DNA from: Bacteroidales bacterium UBA3696
GTDB taxonomy: Bacteria; Bacteroidota; Bacteroidia; Bacteroidales; Paludibacteraceae
Assembly (NCBI GenBank): GCA_002372135.1
Contig: DFIN01000023.1
Span: 1-19,962, forward strand
Length of the DNA: 19,962 bases
Reading direction: 5' to 3'
Part shown: piece after piece, positions 7,164-14,675 of the stretch
How positions within the stretch are numbered: position 1 is the stretch's first letter
How the letters are laid out: each line of letters begins with the position of its first letter
Made by a program: the position numbers and the translations under genes
Notes under the pieces: model-generated
The model's database searches: none
What the model was told of the DNA's origin: nothing
Seen by the model: the letters and a program-made list of their open reading frames with translations, nothing else

Positions 7164-7559
7164 TTAGAAGGGTAAGTCTTCCGTTTCGTCGCTTTGGGCT
7201 ACTGCGTCAAAGGTGGCAGTATTAGCCGGAGCCATAGCCGTTCCTGCTTGTGCGGGTGCTGCGGCTGCGGGAGCGTTCTGCTGCAATACATTGCCTTGCT
7301 GTACGCGCCAAGCACGAATAGAGGTGTACCAACGGCCGTTGTACTCGCGGCTGTCGATGTCAAACGAAACGGTAACTACATCGTCCACCTGGCAGGCGTT
7401 GTTCTTGATGCGGTCTTCACCAAACACCTCAAAGCAGACTTTACGTGGGTACTGTTCTTGCGTCTCCAGTACATACGATTGCGATTTCCACGGATTACCC
7501 GTTTTGCTCACTCCCTCTTGCAGGGGAAGCACTTGAATGATTTTACCTACTATATCCAT
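7164..7559 (-). CDS. DUF3127 family OB-fold protein with SSB-like acidic tail
   Basis: 131 residues. Residues 1-92 (MDIVGKIIQVLPLQEGVSKTG..., KVCFEVFGEDRI, VSFDIDSREYNGRWYTSIRAW) match the DUF3127 family, a small OB-fold-like domain typical of Bacteroidetes. Its pattern of strands and the NGRWYT segment recall single-stranded DNA-binding proteins. A flexible Ala/Pro/Gln-rich linker (about 93-122) leads to a C-terminus DETEDLPF. That is strikingly similar to the acidic tip (DDDIPF-type) by which bacterial SSB recruits repair and replication proteins. A nucleic-acid-binding role is inferred; the family has no assigned function I can cite. It is followed 3 nt later by the metallophosphoesterase and lies 28 nt after pgk. 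Confidence 0.85.
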   Translation of the reverse strand: MDIVGKIIQVLPLQEGVSKTGNPWKSQSYVLETQEQYPRKVCFEVFGEDRIKNNACQVDDVVTVSFDIDSREYNGRWYTSIRAWRVQQGNVLQQNAPAAAAPAQAGTAMAPANTATFDAVAQSDETEDLPF

Positions 7560-7587
7560 TGTAGTTGAAAGTTTAGAGTTTACGAGT

Positions 7588-8835
7588 TTAGCCTTTGATG
7601 GCGGCTACGCCGGGCAGTTCTTTACCCTCAATGGCTTCGAGGAGGGCACCTCCGCCGGTGGATATATAGCTTACTTGGTCTGCCAGGTGCAACTTGTTGA
7701 TACATGCTACGCTGTCGCCGCCGCCTATGAGGCTGTATGCACCATTGGCAGTGGCTTTGGCGATGGACTGAGCAATGGCTTCCGAGCCTTTGGCAAACTT
7801 ATCCATCTCAAACACGCCTGCGGGACCGTTCCAGAGGATGGTCTTGGCTTCTTCAATCACCTTGGCAAAGCGTTCGCGGCTGTCCGGACCGATGTCCATA
7901 CCCATCCAGCCGTCGGGGATGGCATTGGCGGGGCAGATCTGCGTATTGGCATCTTCGGCAAAGCGGTCTGCCGCTACGGTGTCTGAGGCTAAAATAAGGT
8001 TAATGCCTTTCTGACGGGCTTGCTCCATGATGTCAAGGGCTAATTGCAGTTGCTCGTCTTCGCACAGCGAGGTGCCTATTGTGCCGCCCATCGCTTTCAT
8101 AAAGGTGTAGGTCATACCGCCGCAGATGATGAGGTTGTCCACCTTGTTGAGCAGGTTGGTTATGATACCAATCTTGGTGCTCACCTTCGAGCCACCCATG
8201 ATGGCGGTGAAGGGGCGACGGATATTGCTCAGTACATTCTCCACGGCTTGCACCTCTTTTTCCATCAGGTAGCCAAGCATTTTGTTGTCTTTGTCAAAAT
8301 AGTCGGCTATCACGGCGGTGGAAGCATGTTTGCGGTGGGCTGTACCGAAAGCGTCGTTCACATAGCAGTCAGCGTAAGATGCCAAAGTCTTGGCAAACTC
8401 TTTTTGTGCCGTTTTCATGGCTTTCTTTGCCTCGTCGTAAGCGGGGTCTGTTTTCTCTATCCCCACCGGCTTACCTTCTTCTTCCGGATAGAAACGCAGG
8501 TTTTCCAATAGCAGCACCTCGCCGCTTTTGAGAGCTGCGGCTTGGTCGGCAGCCTTGGCGCAATCCGGGGCAAACTGCACGGGTACGCCGAGGGCTTGGC
8601 TGACAGCCGGTACGATTTGTTGCAAACTGAGTTTGGCATTCACCTTGCCCTTTGGTTTGCCCATGTGGGACATGATGATGAGTGCGCCTCCGTCATTCAG
8701 TATCTTTTTGAGGGTGGGAACTGCCCCGCGAATGCGGGTGTCGTCTGTGATATGACCATTCTCGTCCAAAGGAACATTAAAGTCCACGCGAACGATGGCT
8801 TTTTTGCCTTGAAAGGCATACGAATCAATTGTCAT
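7588..8835 (-). CDS. pgk: Phosphoglycerate kinase
   Basis: 415 residues, the usual length. It catalyses 1,3-bisphosphoglycerate + ADP = 3-phosphoglycerate + ATP in glycolysis and gluconeogenesis, in the cytoplasm. Signature segments include VRVDFNVPLDENG (residues 16-28) with the DDTRIR substrate loop, SHMGKPKG (56-63), LLLENLRFYPEE, NDAFGTAHRKHAS and GGSKVSTKIG. The C-terminal nucleotide domain has WNGPAGVFEMDKF, IGGGDS and STGGGA. In SHMGKP, Lys stands where many bacterial enzymes have Arg (SHLGRP); I take this as lineage variation. The gene is 36 nt downstream of the thioesterase gene and 28 nt upstream of the DUF3127 gene, in the same direction. No clear promoter core was found in the short gap, so it may be read from upstream or from a promoter inside the preceding gene. 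Confidence 0.97.
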   Translation of the reverse strand: MTIDSYAFQGKKAIVRVDFNVPLDENGHITDDTRIRGAVPTLKKILNDGGALIIMSHMGKPKGKVNAKLSLQQIVPAVSQALGVPVQFAPDCAKAADQAAALKSGEVLLLENLRFYPEEEGKPVGIEKTDPAYDEAKKAMKTAQKEFAKTLASYADCYVNDAFGTAHRKHASTAVIADYFDKDNKMLGYLMEKEVQAVENVLSNIRRPFTAIMGGSKVSTKIGIITNLLNKVDNLIICGGMTYTFMKAMGGTIGTSLCEDEQLQLALDIMEQARQKGINLILASDTVAADRFAEDANTQICPANAIPDGWMGMDIGPDSRERFAKVIEEAKTILWNGPAGVFEMDKFAKGSEAIAQSIAKATANGAYSLIGGGDSVACINKLHLADQVSYISTGGGALLEAIEGKELPGVAAIKG

Positions 8836-8871
8836 AGTATGTGTTTTTTTAGTTAATATGATGTTTTGTTT

Positions 8872-9432
8872 TTATCCGATGGATGTTAGCATTTGCCGTA
8901 TTCCGCGGTAGTTACGTTTGGTTTGCAGCGTGCGCTGAATGACTTGTTCCAAACTTAACTCTTCGCCGGTTACGTCGGTGGAGATGAACTGCATCTCGCT
9001 TACCGCCTTGTCATGCTGGTAGGTGAAGTAGGTGCAAGTACATTCGATACAGAGTTGGTTGTCCGCATCGCGTATTTCCCCTTTTACAACGGCAATCCGA
9101 TGGTTGAACGACTCCAGGTGGGCACGCAGCAACACGTAAGGTTTGAGGGTCGAAACGGGTTTGCGGTATCGCATTTCCATTTTGGCGGTTACGCCAGCCG
9201 TGTCCAACTTGCGGAACACGACCCAGCCGCATACCTCATCCAAAAGGGTGGCTTGTACGCCGCCGTGCAGGTAGTTGACCCACGACTGGTGTTGGGGTGT
9301 TGCTTTCCAGACTGAGACAATGTCATCGCCATCTTCGTAGAAAGTCATTTGGCATCCAAGCGGATTGGTGGGGCAGCAACCATAGCATTGGTAGGCTTCC
9401 AACGCTGTCCATGGATTGATCAGTTGCTTCAT
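8872..9432 (-). CDS. PaaI-like hotdog-fold thioesterase
   Basis: 186 residues, with the PaaI/4HBT hotdog pattern. WVNYLHGGVQATLLDEVCGW (51-70) holds the HGG turn and the acidic residues (D65, E66) at the catalytic position. TAKMEMRYRKPV follows, then a second beta segment ending CTYFTY. The N-terminal CYGCCPTNPLGC (Cys16, 19, 20, 27) matches the CFGCGPxNPxG lead-in frequent in this family. It probably hydrolyses acyl-CoA thioesters; chain preference is unknown. The C-terminal 40 residues are an extra helical extension. It begins 2 nt after the DUF975 gene, so the two form an operon. Two acyl-CoA ligases lie on the other strand a few kb away, but no direct link is shown. Confidence 0.85.
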   Translation of the reverse strand: MKQLINPWTALEAYQCYGCCPTNPLGCQMTFYEDGDDIVSVWKATPQHQSWVNYLHGGVQATLLDEVCGWVVFRKLDTAGVTAKMEMRYRKPVSTLKPYVLLRAHLESFNHRIAVVKGEIRDADNQLCIECTCTYFTYQHDKAVSEMQFISTDVTGEELSLEQVIQRTLQTKRNYRGIRQMLTSIG

Positions 9433-9434
9433 CG

Positions 9435-10031
9435 TTAGAGTGTGTCAACCGATGCACCGTTTTTGAGTTCTTGGTAGAACTCGGCGCGTGCCGTCATGTG
9501 GTAAGGTACAACGATAAGGAGGAGTAGTCCAAAAGTGAGCATCGACAGCAAGTACCAACCGATGAACGACAGGTCGAGCCAGAAGAGGCGAGCTTTGTTG
9601 CCGTCCATGATACGCATACTCTCGTTGATGGCCTCCGAGGCAGTCATCTCCGGATTCTCTTGCAGCAGGTAGGGAGCCATAGCATACGAATAGGTCTTGA
9701 TGATACCCGGAATGACGAACAGCAACGTCCACAGGAAAGTATAGATTGTAACTAATAACTCCAAGAGGAACGAGCGTTCAAACTGGTCGCGATAGACAGT
9801 AAATAGATCCGAAACATGCACTTCACGCTCTTCGCTAATAAGGCGAAGGAACATAACACAGAATGCATACTGCATGGGCAGAAGCAGGATGGTCAGTGCT
9901 CCCCAAGTCAGCGACGAGGCAGCAGCGGATAGTGCCCAAAAGACCAATGTAACTAATACGGCATTACCTTTTTGGTCGCCTAACGCGTTCCAAGCGCGTT
10001 CACGGATTTCGGAAGAAGTGGAATAGTTCAT
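9435..10031 (-). CDS. DUF975 family integral membrane protein
   Basis: 198 residues with about four to five hydrophobic segments (roughly 24-60, 88-112 and 148-175). The mid-protein sequence YSYAMAPYLLQENPEMTASE followed by AINESMRIMDGNK is the hallmark of DUF975 proteins, where a conserved amphipathic segment sits between membrane helices. Family function is unknown; members are inner-membrane proteins of many Firmicutes and Bacteroidetes. The start is an ATG giving MNYSTSSEIRERAWNAL, a soluble N-terminal helix typical of the family. It lies 32 nt downstream of the M6 protease gene and 2 nt upstream of the thioesterase gene, suggesting co-transcription. Confidence 0.8.
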   Translation of the reverse strand: MNYSTSSEIRERAWNALGDQKGNAVLVTLVFWALSAAASSLTWGALTILLLPMQYAFCVMFLRLISEEREVHVSDLFTVYRDQFERSFLLELLVTIYTFLWTLLFVIPGIIKTYSYAMAPYLLQENPEMTASEAINESMRIMDGNKARLFWLDLSFIGWYLLSMLTFGLLLLIVVPYHMTARAEFYQELKNGASVDTL

Positions 10032-10063
10032 AGTGAAAATGTTTTTAAGGGTGAGTATTGAGG

Positions 10064-12733
10064 TTAATAGATGAATTTCGCCCAGAGTCCTTTTCGCTTT
10101 ACCTCGCCATTAAGGCAGTACTTGACCAAGTACAGTTGTCCTTTGGTCAAAACGGTGGATGGAATGTCCGCAGCGTTGTCGCCTTCTTGGAGGGATAGGG
10201 TATAAAGTAGGGTACCGGCAGTAGTGAAGACTTTCAGCAGGCTGTTCTTTTCTGCCGGAGAAGGCAGGTAAGCACTTATCTTGCCGTCTTTTTGGTAGAT
10301 GGTGAATTGTTTGGAAGTCTGTGTAATACCAGCCAGCGTGCGCGTCAGCATGGTCGTCCCCATATCGCTGATATGCAGTTCGCAGCCTTTATGCTCTTGG
10401 CAGAGCAGGTAATAGTAGTAGTTGGTAGCAGGTTGCAGACCGGTAACGGTGTATTCAGTCAAAGGTGCATTCAGTCTGAGTGTGGTATCAGCATATAGGT
10501 ACTCCGCTTTTTCGGTGCAGGTATATTTCAGGCGGCTTAACGTGGCGAAGTGTGAGCCTGCCAGTGTATCGTACGTAACACGTATTTGCCGGTAGTCTTT
10601 TTCAGTAGGGAATGTGTATTCGTGCTCAATGGTCGTATTGATGGCGCGAATGGCAAAACTATCCACCCGTTCCCATTCGTTTTCCGTATTGAGTGCATCG
10701 GTCAGAATATAAGCGCGGTACTTGTCTTTTCCATTTCCGTAGGACATGGTAATAGCGGTTTGCAGCGTGCGGATAGGCACGGGTGAGAAAGCTGTCGTGT
10801 AGGCGGCTTTAGGTTGAGCCATACGCAGTTGAGGTTGAACTTCTGTTTCTGATTTTTCTTGCGAAACGCTATATACAGCCAGCCGATATTGTTCGGCATC
10901 CGACTGCTCTTCCCAGCGGGCGGTAAAGGAGTAGGGAGTAATATCGCTTGCTGCGAGAGCCTGTACGGGCGTGATGAGTGTGGCACGAGCACTCTCGCCA
11001 TGCAGCATTGTTTGCGTGAATTGTTGGTTGTTGGTGGTTTGAACGAATAGGGTGGCATAGTGGCTTTCGCACGCTTCAGAAGGAATATAGCGCACATAAA
11101 GCGGGGCGGAGTAGGTGCTGTCTTTGTTCACGGCTACGGTTAGCGTGTCTTTGGTCCATGTTGCGCTATCCAAACTCAGTTCAAATTCCTTGGTGTTGAT
11201 GCTGATATAAAGCAGTGTGTCTTGCAGTTGGCTGCCTTTTACGGACAGCGTGACGGCTGCCGGTATAGGTTCTTGTCCTTCAGACAGGACGGTGCGTAGT
11301 AAAGGGGGATTCTCGGGGGTAATGGTCAGTCCTGCACCGGTGTAGGGACCATGGTGGAAGGCAATATTGACATCGCCCGCTACGCGTATGTTTTGCAAAC
11401 TATGCGAGAGCAAACTATCGCCGTCATTGCTGACAGGGCAAAACGAGGTAACGCGGAATTGCCCGGGATACGTGTCTGTTCCTGTGCTCATATACGGGTT
11501 CTGATACCATGCTTCGCATATATCATATACCATTGGCAGGTAGTTGCATGGGGTGTTGTTGTTCCAGCGCGACTGGTTCCACGTTATGTGGGTGATGAGC
11601 AGTCCTGTTCCGGGCAAGCATCCATCGGGAGCGTCCCACCCTACGCGTTGCCGGTTCTCAATCATCCAGTACTCTTTGGGGGTCGGGTTGGTGCCACTGA
11701 GATTGTGCTTGGTCGCCGCCATCAGGTAGGCTTTGTTGGATGTATTGAGAGGTTCTAACAGCAAATCCTGTGCTTCGGTCAGTTCTTCGGGGGTGAGCCA
11801 GCCCAACCAGAAGCGTTCAAAAGCCGAGTAGGAAGGCGGGGTGCGACCGTCGTTGTTGTAGTTGCCCTGACTCATGATATCCCATTGGCCTACCGTATAG
11901 TGTTCGCCGTCCGAGGTGTCATATAGATCGTCTAACCCTAGCACATGGCTGAACTCGTGACAGAAAGTGCCGATACCGCACATGCGAGCACCCTGATAGT
12001 CTGTCAATTCAGAGGTGCAGGCATAGTCCCATAGCCAATATTTTTTGCCGCCAGCCCCTTGATAGTAATAGCGTATGGACGCGCCGTCTTCGTTGGTATA
12101 GACATAGGCTCTGTGGGGCCAAACAGACTCCTCGGGACCGCCTTCGGCTTCGTTGTGGCCGGCAAAGTAGATGAAGATATTGTCAATCTCGCCATCTTCG
12201 TTGATGTCATATTTGGACCAATCTATCTCATCTTGCAGCAGGTCGCAAGCGTCAATAACCATCTCCGAATAGTGCGTGGCTTGTCCGTCTCCGCCACCAT
12301 AGTATGCGCGTTTGCGGGGCAGAGTTACAGGACCATAGACATCAAAGGTGGGACGAAAATTACCAAATGAATTGGCCAGAAAATAGTCTCTTGCACTGCC
12401 CGTACCTCCATTCTCGCTATATCCTTCTTCGTTCAACATTCGCGAAAAGGCTTGCTGCGGGTCAGGAATAACAAAGGATACGTCTGCGTAATTGACCAGT
12501 ATGATCAGACTGCGAATGTCGCCTTGCGTAGGAAATGTGGTTTGTATCTGCGGAAGGTCGCGCGGAACAAGACGTTCCTGCACGGGAGCATAGATGTTCC
12601 CTTGAAAATCTTTGCGATAATGATAGTGTTCGTCCCCATAAACACCGCTACCCGGCTTGGCAATCACGGCAAATGCCGAAAACGAAACGAGGCAGCCTGC
12701 TAACAGCAATCCTATTCTCAACCCATTTTTCAT
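10064..12733 (-). CDS. Secreted M6-family metalloprotease with C-terminal secretion-type tail
   Basis: 889 residues from the ATG at 12733. This start gives a standard signal peptide (MKNGLRIGLLLAGCLVSFSAFA) and fits the promoter at 12788-12819; an upstream in-frame ATG at 12790 would lie at or before the transcription start. The peptidase domain contains HEFSHVLGLDD (H259, E260, H263, D269), the zinc-binding HExxHxxGxxD motif of M6 (immune inhibitor A-like) peptidases, and a Met-turn WDIMSQG (Met287). An EF-hand-like loop, DINEDGEIDN (about 176-185), is also typical of M6. Beta-rich regions follow, including an FN3-like domain starting near residue 587 (PVQALAASDITPYSFTARW). The last 75 residues (LKVFTTAGTLLYTLSLQEG, LTKGQLYLVKY) resemble a type IX secretion C-terminal domain. 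It likely degrades extracellular protein. LAGC at 11-14 could be read as a lipobox, but the long hydrophobic stretch after it favours signal peptidase I. Confidence 0.88.
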   Translation of the reverse strand: MKNGLRIGLLLAGCLVSFSAFAVIAKPGSGVYGDEHYHYRKDFQGNIYAPVQERLVPRDLPQIQTTFPTQGDIRSLIILVNYADVSFVIPDPQQAFSRMLNEEGYSENGGTGSARDYFLANSFGNFRPTFDVYGPVTLPRKRAYYGGGDGQATHYSEMVIDACDLLQDEIDWSKYDINEDGEIDNIFIYFAGHNEAEGGPEESVWPHRAYVYTNEDGASIRYYYQGAGGKKYWLWDYACTSELTDYQGARMCGIGTFCHEFSHVLGLDDLYDTSDGEHYTVGQWDIMSQGNYNNDGRTPPSYSAFERFWLGWLTPEELTEAQDLLLEPLNTSNKAYLMAATKHNLSGTNPTPKEYWMIENRQRVGWDAPDGCLPGTGLLITHITWNQSRWNNNTPCNYLPMVYDICEAWYQNPYMSTGTDTYPGQFRVTSFCPVSNDGDSLLSHSLQNIRVAGDVNIAFHHGPYTGAGLTITPENPPLLRTVLSEGQEPIPAAVTLSVKGSQLQDTLLYISINTKEFELSLDSATWTKDTLTVAVNKDSTYSAPLYVRYIPSEACESHYATLFVQTTNNQQFTQTMLHGESARATLITPVQALAASDITPYSFTARWEEQSDAEQYRLAVYSVSQEKSETEVQPQLRMAQPKAAYTTAFSPVPIRTLQTAITMSYGNGKDKYRAYILTDALNTENEWERVDSFAIRAINTTIEHEYTFPTEKDYRQIRVTYDTLAGSHFATLSRLKYTCTEKAEYLYADTTLRLNAPLTEYTVTGLQPATNYYYYLLCQEHKGCELHISDMGTTMLTRTLAGITQTSKQFTIYQKDGKISAYLPSPAEKNSLLKVFTTAGTLLYTLSLQEGDNAADIPSTVLTKGQLYLVKYCLNGEVKRKGLWAKFIY

Positions 12734-12787
12734 ACAACTTGTTTTGTTTTTTATATTCGTTGTTGCGTTCAAACTCAAATAACGCTG

Positions 12788-12819
12788 CAAAAGTAGTAGC
12801 TTTCGGCAAAATACACAAT
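12788..12819 (-). promoter_or_regulatory. Putative promoter of the M6 protease gene
   Basis: On the minus strand TACTTTTG (12795-12788) fits the -7 consensus TAnnTTTG. A weaker ATTG (12819-12816) lies 20 nt upstream in the -33 position. It predicts a leader of about 45-50 nt before the ATG at 12733. Confidence 0.6.
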
Positions 12820-12845
12820 AATTTTGCAGGTATTTGGGACTATTA

Positions 12846-12894
12846 TTTACCCCACATATCCTATTTTTACCCCATTAAATACGGCTTAATCCCA
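12846..12894. promoter_or_regulatory. Three direct repeats phased at 20 bp, candidate operator array
   Basis: TTTACCCCA occurs at 12846-12854 and 12866-12874, and a variant TTAATCCCA at 12886-12894. The spacing is exactly 20 bp, close to two helical turns, so the sites lie on nearly the same DNA face. The last ends 24 nt before the -33 box of the ligase operon promoter, a position suited to an activator. The first begins 27 nt beyond the -33 box of the divergent protease promoter. No regulator gene is present nearby. Confidence 0.5.
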
Positions 12895-12918
12895 CAAAAA
12901 GGTTATAAACAGCGAATT

Positions 12919-12949
12919 TTTGACTGTTGAGAGATTTGCACTACTTTTG
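12919..12949 (+). promoter_or_regulatory. Bacteroidetes promoter of the acyl-CoA ligase/TonB receptor operon
   Basis: TTTG (12919-12922) and TACTTTTG (12942-12949) with a 19-nt spacer exactly match the Bacteroidetes consensus. It predicts a start near 12955 and an AT-rich leader of about 62 nt before the ATG at 13018. Confidence 0.8.
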
Positions 12950-13017
12950 CCCGCAGTTTCCGAATGGGAAGCCGTACGTATTTGTTGATATACCCAATTA
13001 TTTAATTATATTTGTTT

Positions 13018-14658
13018 ATGACACCAACTACCCACTTTTTTACTTATGTAAATCATACCATGCAGACCAACTGGAATGGTCCCGCCTTTACCGACTTTGG
13101 TGAAAAGACGAGTTATACGTATGGTGAGATAGCCATCCAAATGGAAAAACTGCGTTTGGCATACGAAGCCTGCGGCGTGAAAAAAGGCGATAAGATAGCC
13201 TTTTGCGGCGTGAATAGCAGCAACTGGGGCATCAGTTACCTCTCTATCCTTGCCTATGGAGCTGTAGGAGTTAGTATTTTGCCCGACTTCACGGGAGAGG
13301 ACATTGAAAACCTTGTCAATCACTCAGATGCTAAGATTCTGATGGCAGGACCTATGGTTGCCAAGAAGATTCGTCCCGAGAAAATGCCCAATCTGCGTGC
13401 CATTATTACCTATATGGATTACGGGGTCATGTATGCTGCCGACAAGAACATTGAGGATGCCATTCTGCACATGGATGATTTATTTGAAAAAGCCCATCCT
13501 AATGGCTTTACGGCTGCTGATGTACATTATCAGGACGACAACTTGGACGACCTGGCGTTAATCAACTATACATCAGGCTCTACTGGCAATCCTAAAGGCG
13601 TGATGCTGTCTTATCGCTCGCTCAGCACCAACGTAACCTATGGACAAGAGCATATTCCTAACGATCCGGGTAAGAATATGGTATCGCTGTTGCCTTTGGC
13701 GCACATGTTCGGTATGGCGTTCGAGTTCCTCTATCAGGTGGCAGGCGGAACGCATGTGTTCTTTATACCCCGCATGTCTGTACCTACGCTCATGAAGGCG
13801 TTCAAGGAATGTCAGCCGTATCTGATTTTCATGGTGCCGCTTATCATTGAGAAGATTTACCAAAAGAAACTCCGTCCGATAGTGCGTAAGCCTATTGTGC
13901 GGCTGCTGTGGAATATGCCGATTGTCGGCAAGAAGATCCGCCAAAAGGTGTATGACGGTTTGCTGGAAGCGTTTGGAGGCAAGGTGGAGAACCTGATTAT
14001 CGGCGGTGCAGCCCTCAATTCAGAGACGGAACAATGTCTGAAAGACATCGGTTTCCCGTTCGTAGTCGGATATGGTATGACGGAGTGCGGTCCGCTGATA
14101 GGTCATTGCACATGGCAGGAGTTTGTGCTGCATAGTTGCGGACGCATCGTTGACCGTATGCAGATTCGTATTGACTCCGACGACCCGCAGAATGTAGTGG
14201 GTGAGATTCAGGTAAAAGGCGATGCTGTCATGCTCGGGTACTACAAAAACGAGGAAGCCACAAAAGCCGTATTCACCGATGACGGTTGGCTCAAAACAGG
14301 CGATTTGGGCGTAATTGACAAGGACGGCTTTATCTTTATTCGCGGTCGTAACAAAAATATGCTCTTAGGTCCTAACGGGCAGAATATCTACCCCGAAGAG
14401 GTGGAGGATGTGGTCAACGGACGTGGCGGTATATTGGAGTCGGTGGTTGTGATGCGTGACGGCAAATTGGTGGCTCTTGTTTATCCCGACGAGGAGTACG
14501 ACCGCCGCGGGCGCAGTTTGGAAGAAATGAAAGCCCTTTGGAAACAGCGCAGCAACCGCCACTTGCCTCAGTACAGCCAAATCGCAGAAATAGAAGTGGT
14601 GGACAAAGAATTCGAAAAAACACCGAAGAAATCTATCAAACGTTATTTGTATAAGTAA
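13018..14658 (+). CDS. Long-chain fatty acid-CoA ligase (AMP-forming), first of tandem pair
   Basis: 546 residues from the ATG at 13018; a TTG two codons upstream is less likely. A member of the ANL adenylating superfamily: it activates a carboxylic acid with ATP to acyl-AMP, then forms acyl-CoA. All core motifs are visible: the phosphate loop NYTSGSTGNPKGVML, LPLAHMFG, GGAALNSE, VGYGMTECGPLI (A5), KTGDLG (A7), IFIRGRNKNMLLGPNGQNIYPEEVE (A8 hinge), and the C-terminal TPKKSIKRYLYK whose lysine (A10) is needed for adenylation. The GGAA and PLIIEKIYQKK segments are typical of long-chain acyl-CoA synthetases. There is no signal peptide, so it is cytoplasmic or peripheral. It is the first gene of an operon: 17 nt to a second, clearly paralogous ligase. 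Exact chain length cannot be read; an acyl-ACP synthetase role is possible. Confidence 0.9.
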   Translation: MTPTTHFFTYVNHTMQTNWNGPAFTDFGEKTSYTYGEIAIQMEKLRLAYEACGVKKGDKIAFCGVNSSNWGISYLSILAYGAVGVSILPDFTGEDIENLVNHSDAKILMAGPMVAKKIRPEKMPNLRAIITYMDYGVMYAADKNIEDAILHMDDLFEKAHPNGFTAADVHYQDDNLDDLALINYTSGSTGNPKGVMLSYRSLSTNVTYGQEHIPNDPGKNMVSLLPLAHMFGMAFEFLYQVAGGTHVFFIPRMSVPTLMKAFKECQPYLIFMVPLIIEKIYQKKLRPIVRKPIVRLLWNMPIVGKKIRQKVYDGLLEAFGGKVENLIIGGAALNSETEQCLKDIGFPFVVGYGMTECGPLIGHCTWQEFVLHSCGRIVDRMQIRIDSDDPQNVVGEIQVKGDAVMLGYYKNEEATKAVFTDDGWLKTGDLGVIDKDGFIFIRGRNKNMLLGPNGQNIYPEEVEDVVNGRGGILESVVVMRDGKLVALVYPDEEYDRRGRSLEEMKALWKQRSNRHLPQYSQIAEIEVVDKEFEKTPKKSIKRYLYK

Positions 14659-14675
14659 CCATCATATAGAATTGT

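Noticed and set aside
8044..8511. Long plus-strand open frames opposite pgk
   Set aside because: They are shadows of the highly conserved pgk coding strand.
12734..12790. M6 protease start at 12790
   Set aside because: It would add 19 polar residues before the signal peptide and coincide with the predicted promoter core at 12788-12795.
13012..13017. Start of the first acyl-CoA ligase at TTG 13012
   Set aside because: An ATG lies two codons downstream at 13018 and gives the expected N-terminus; TTG use is unnecessary.
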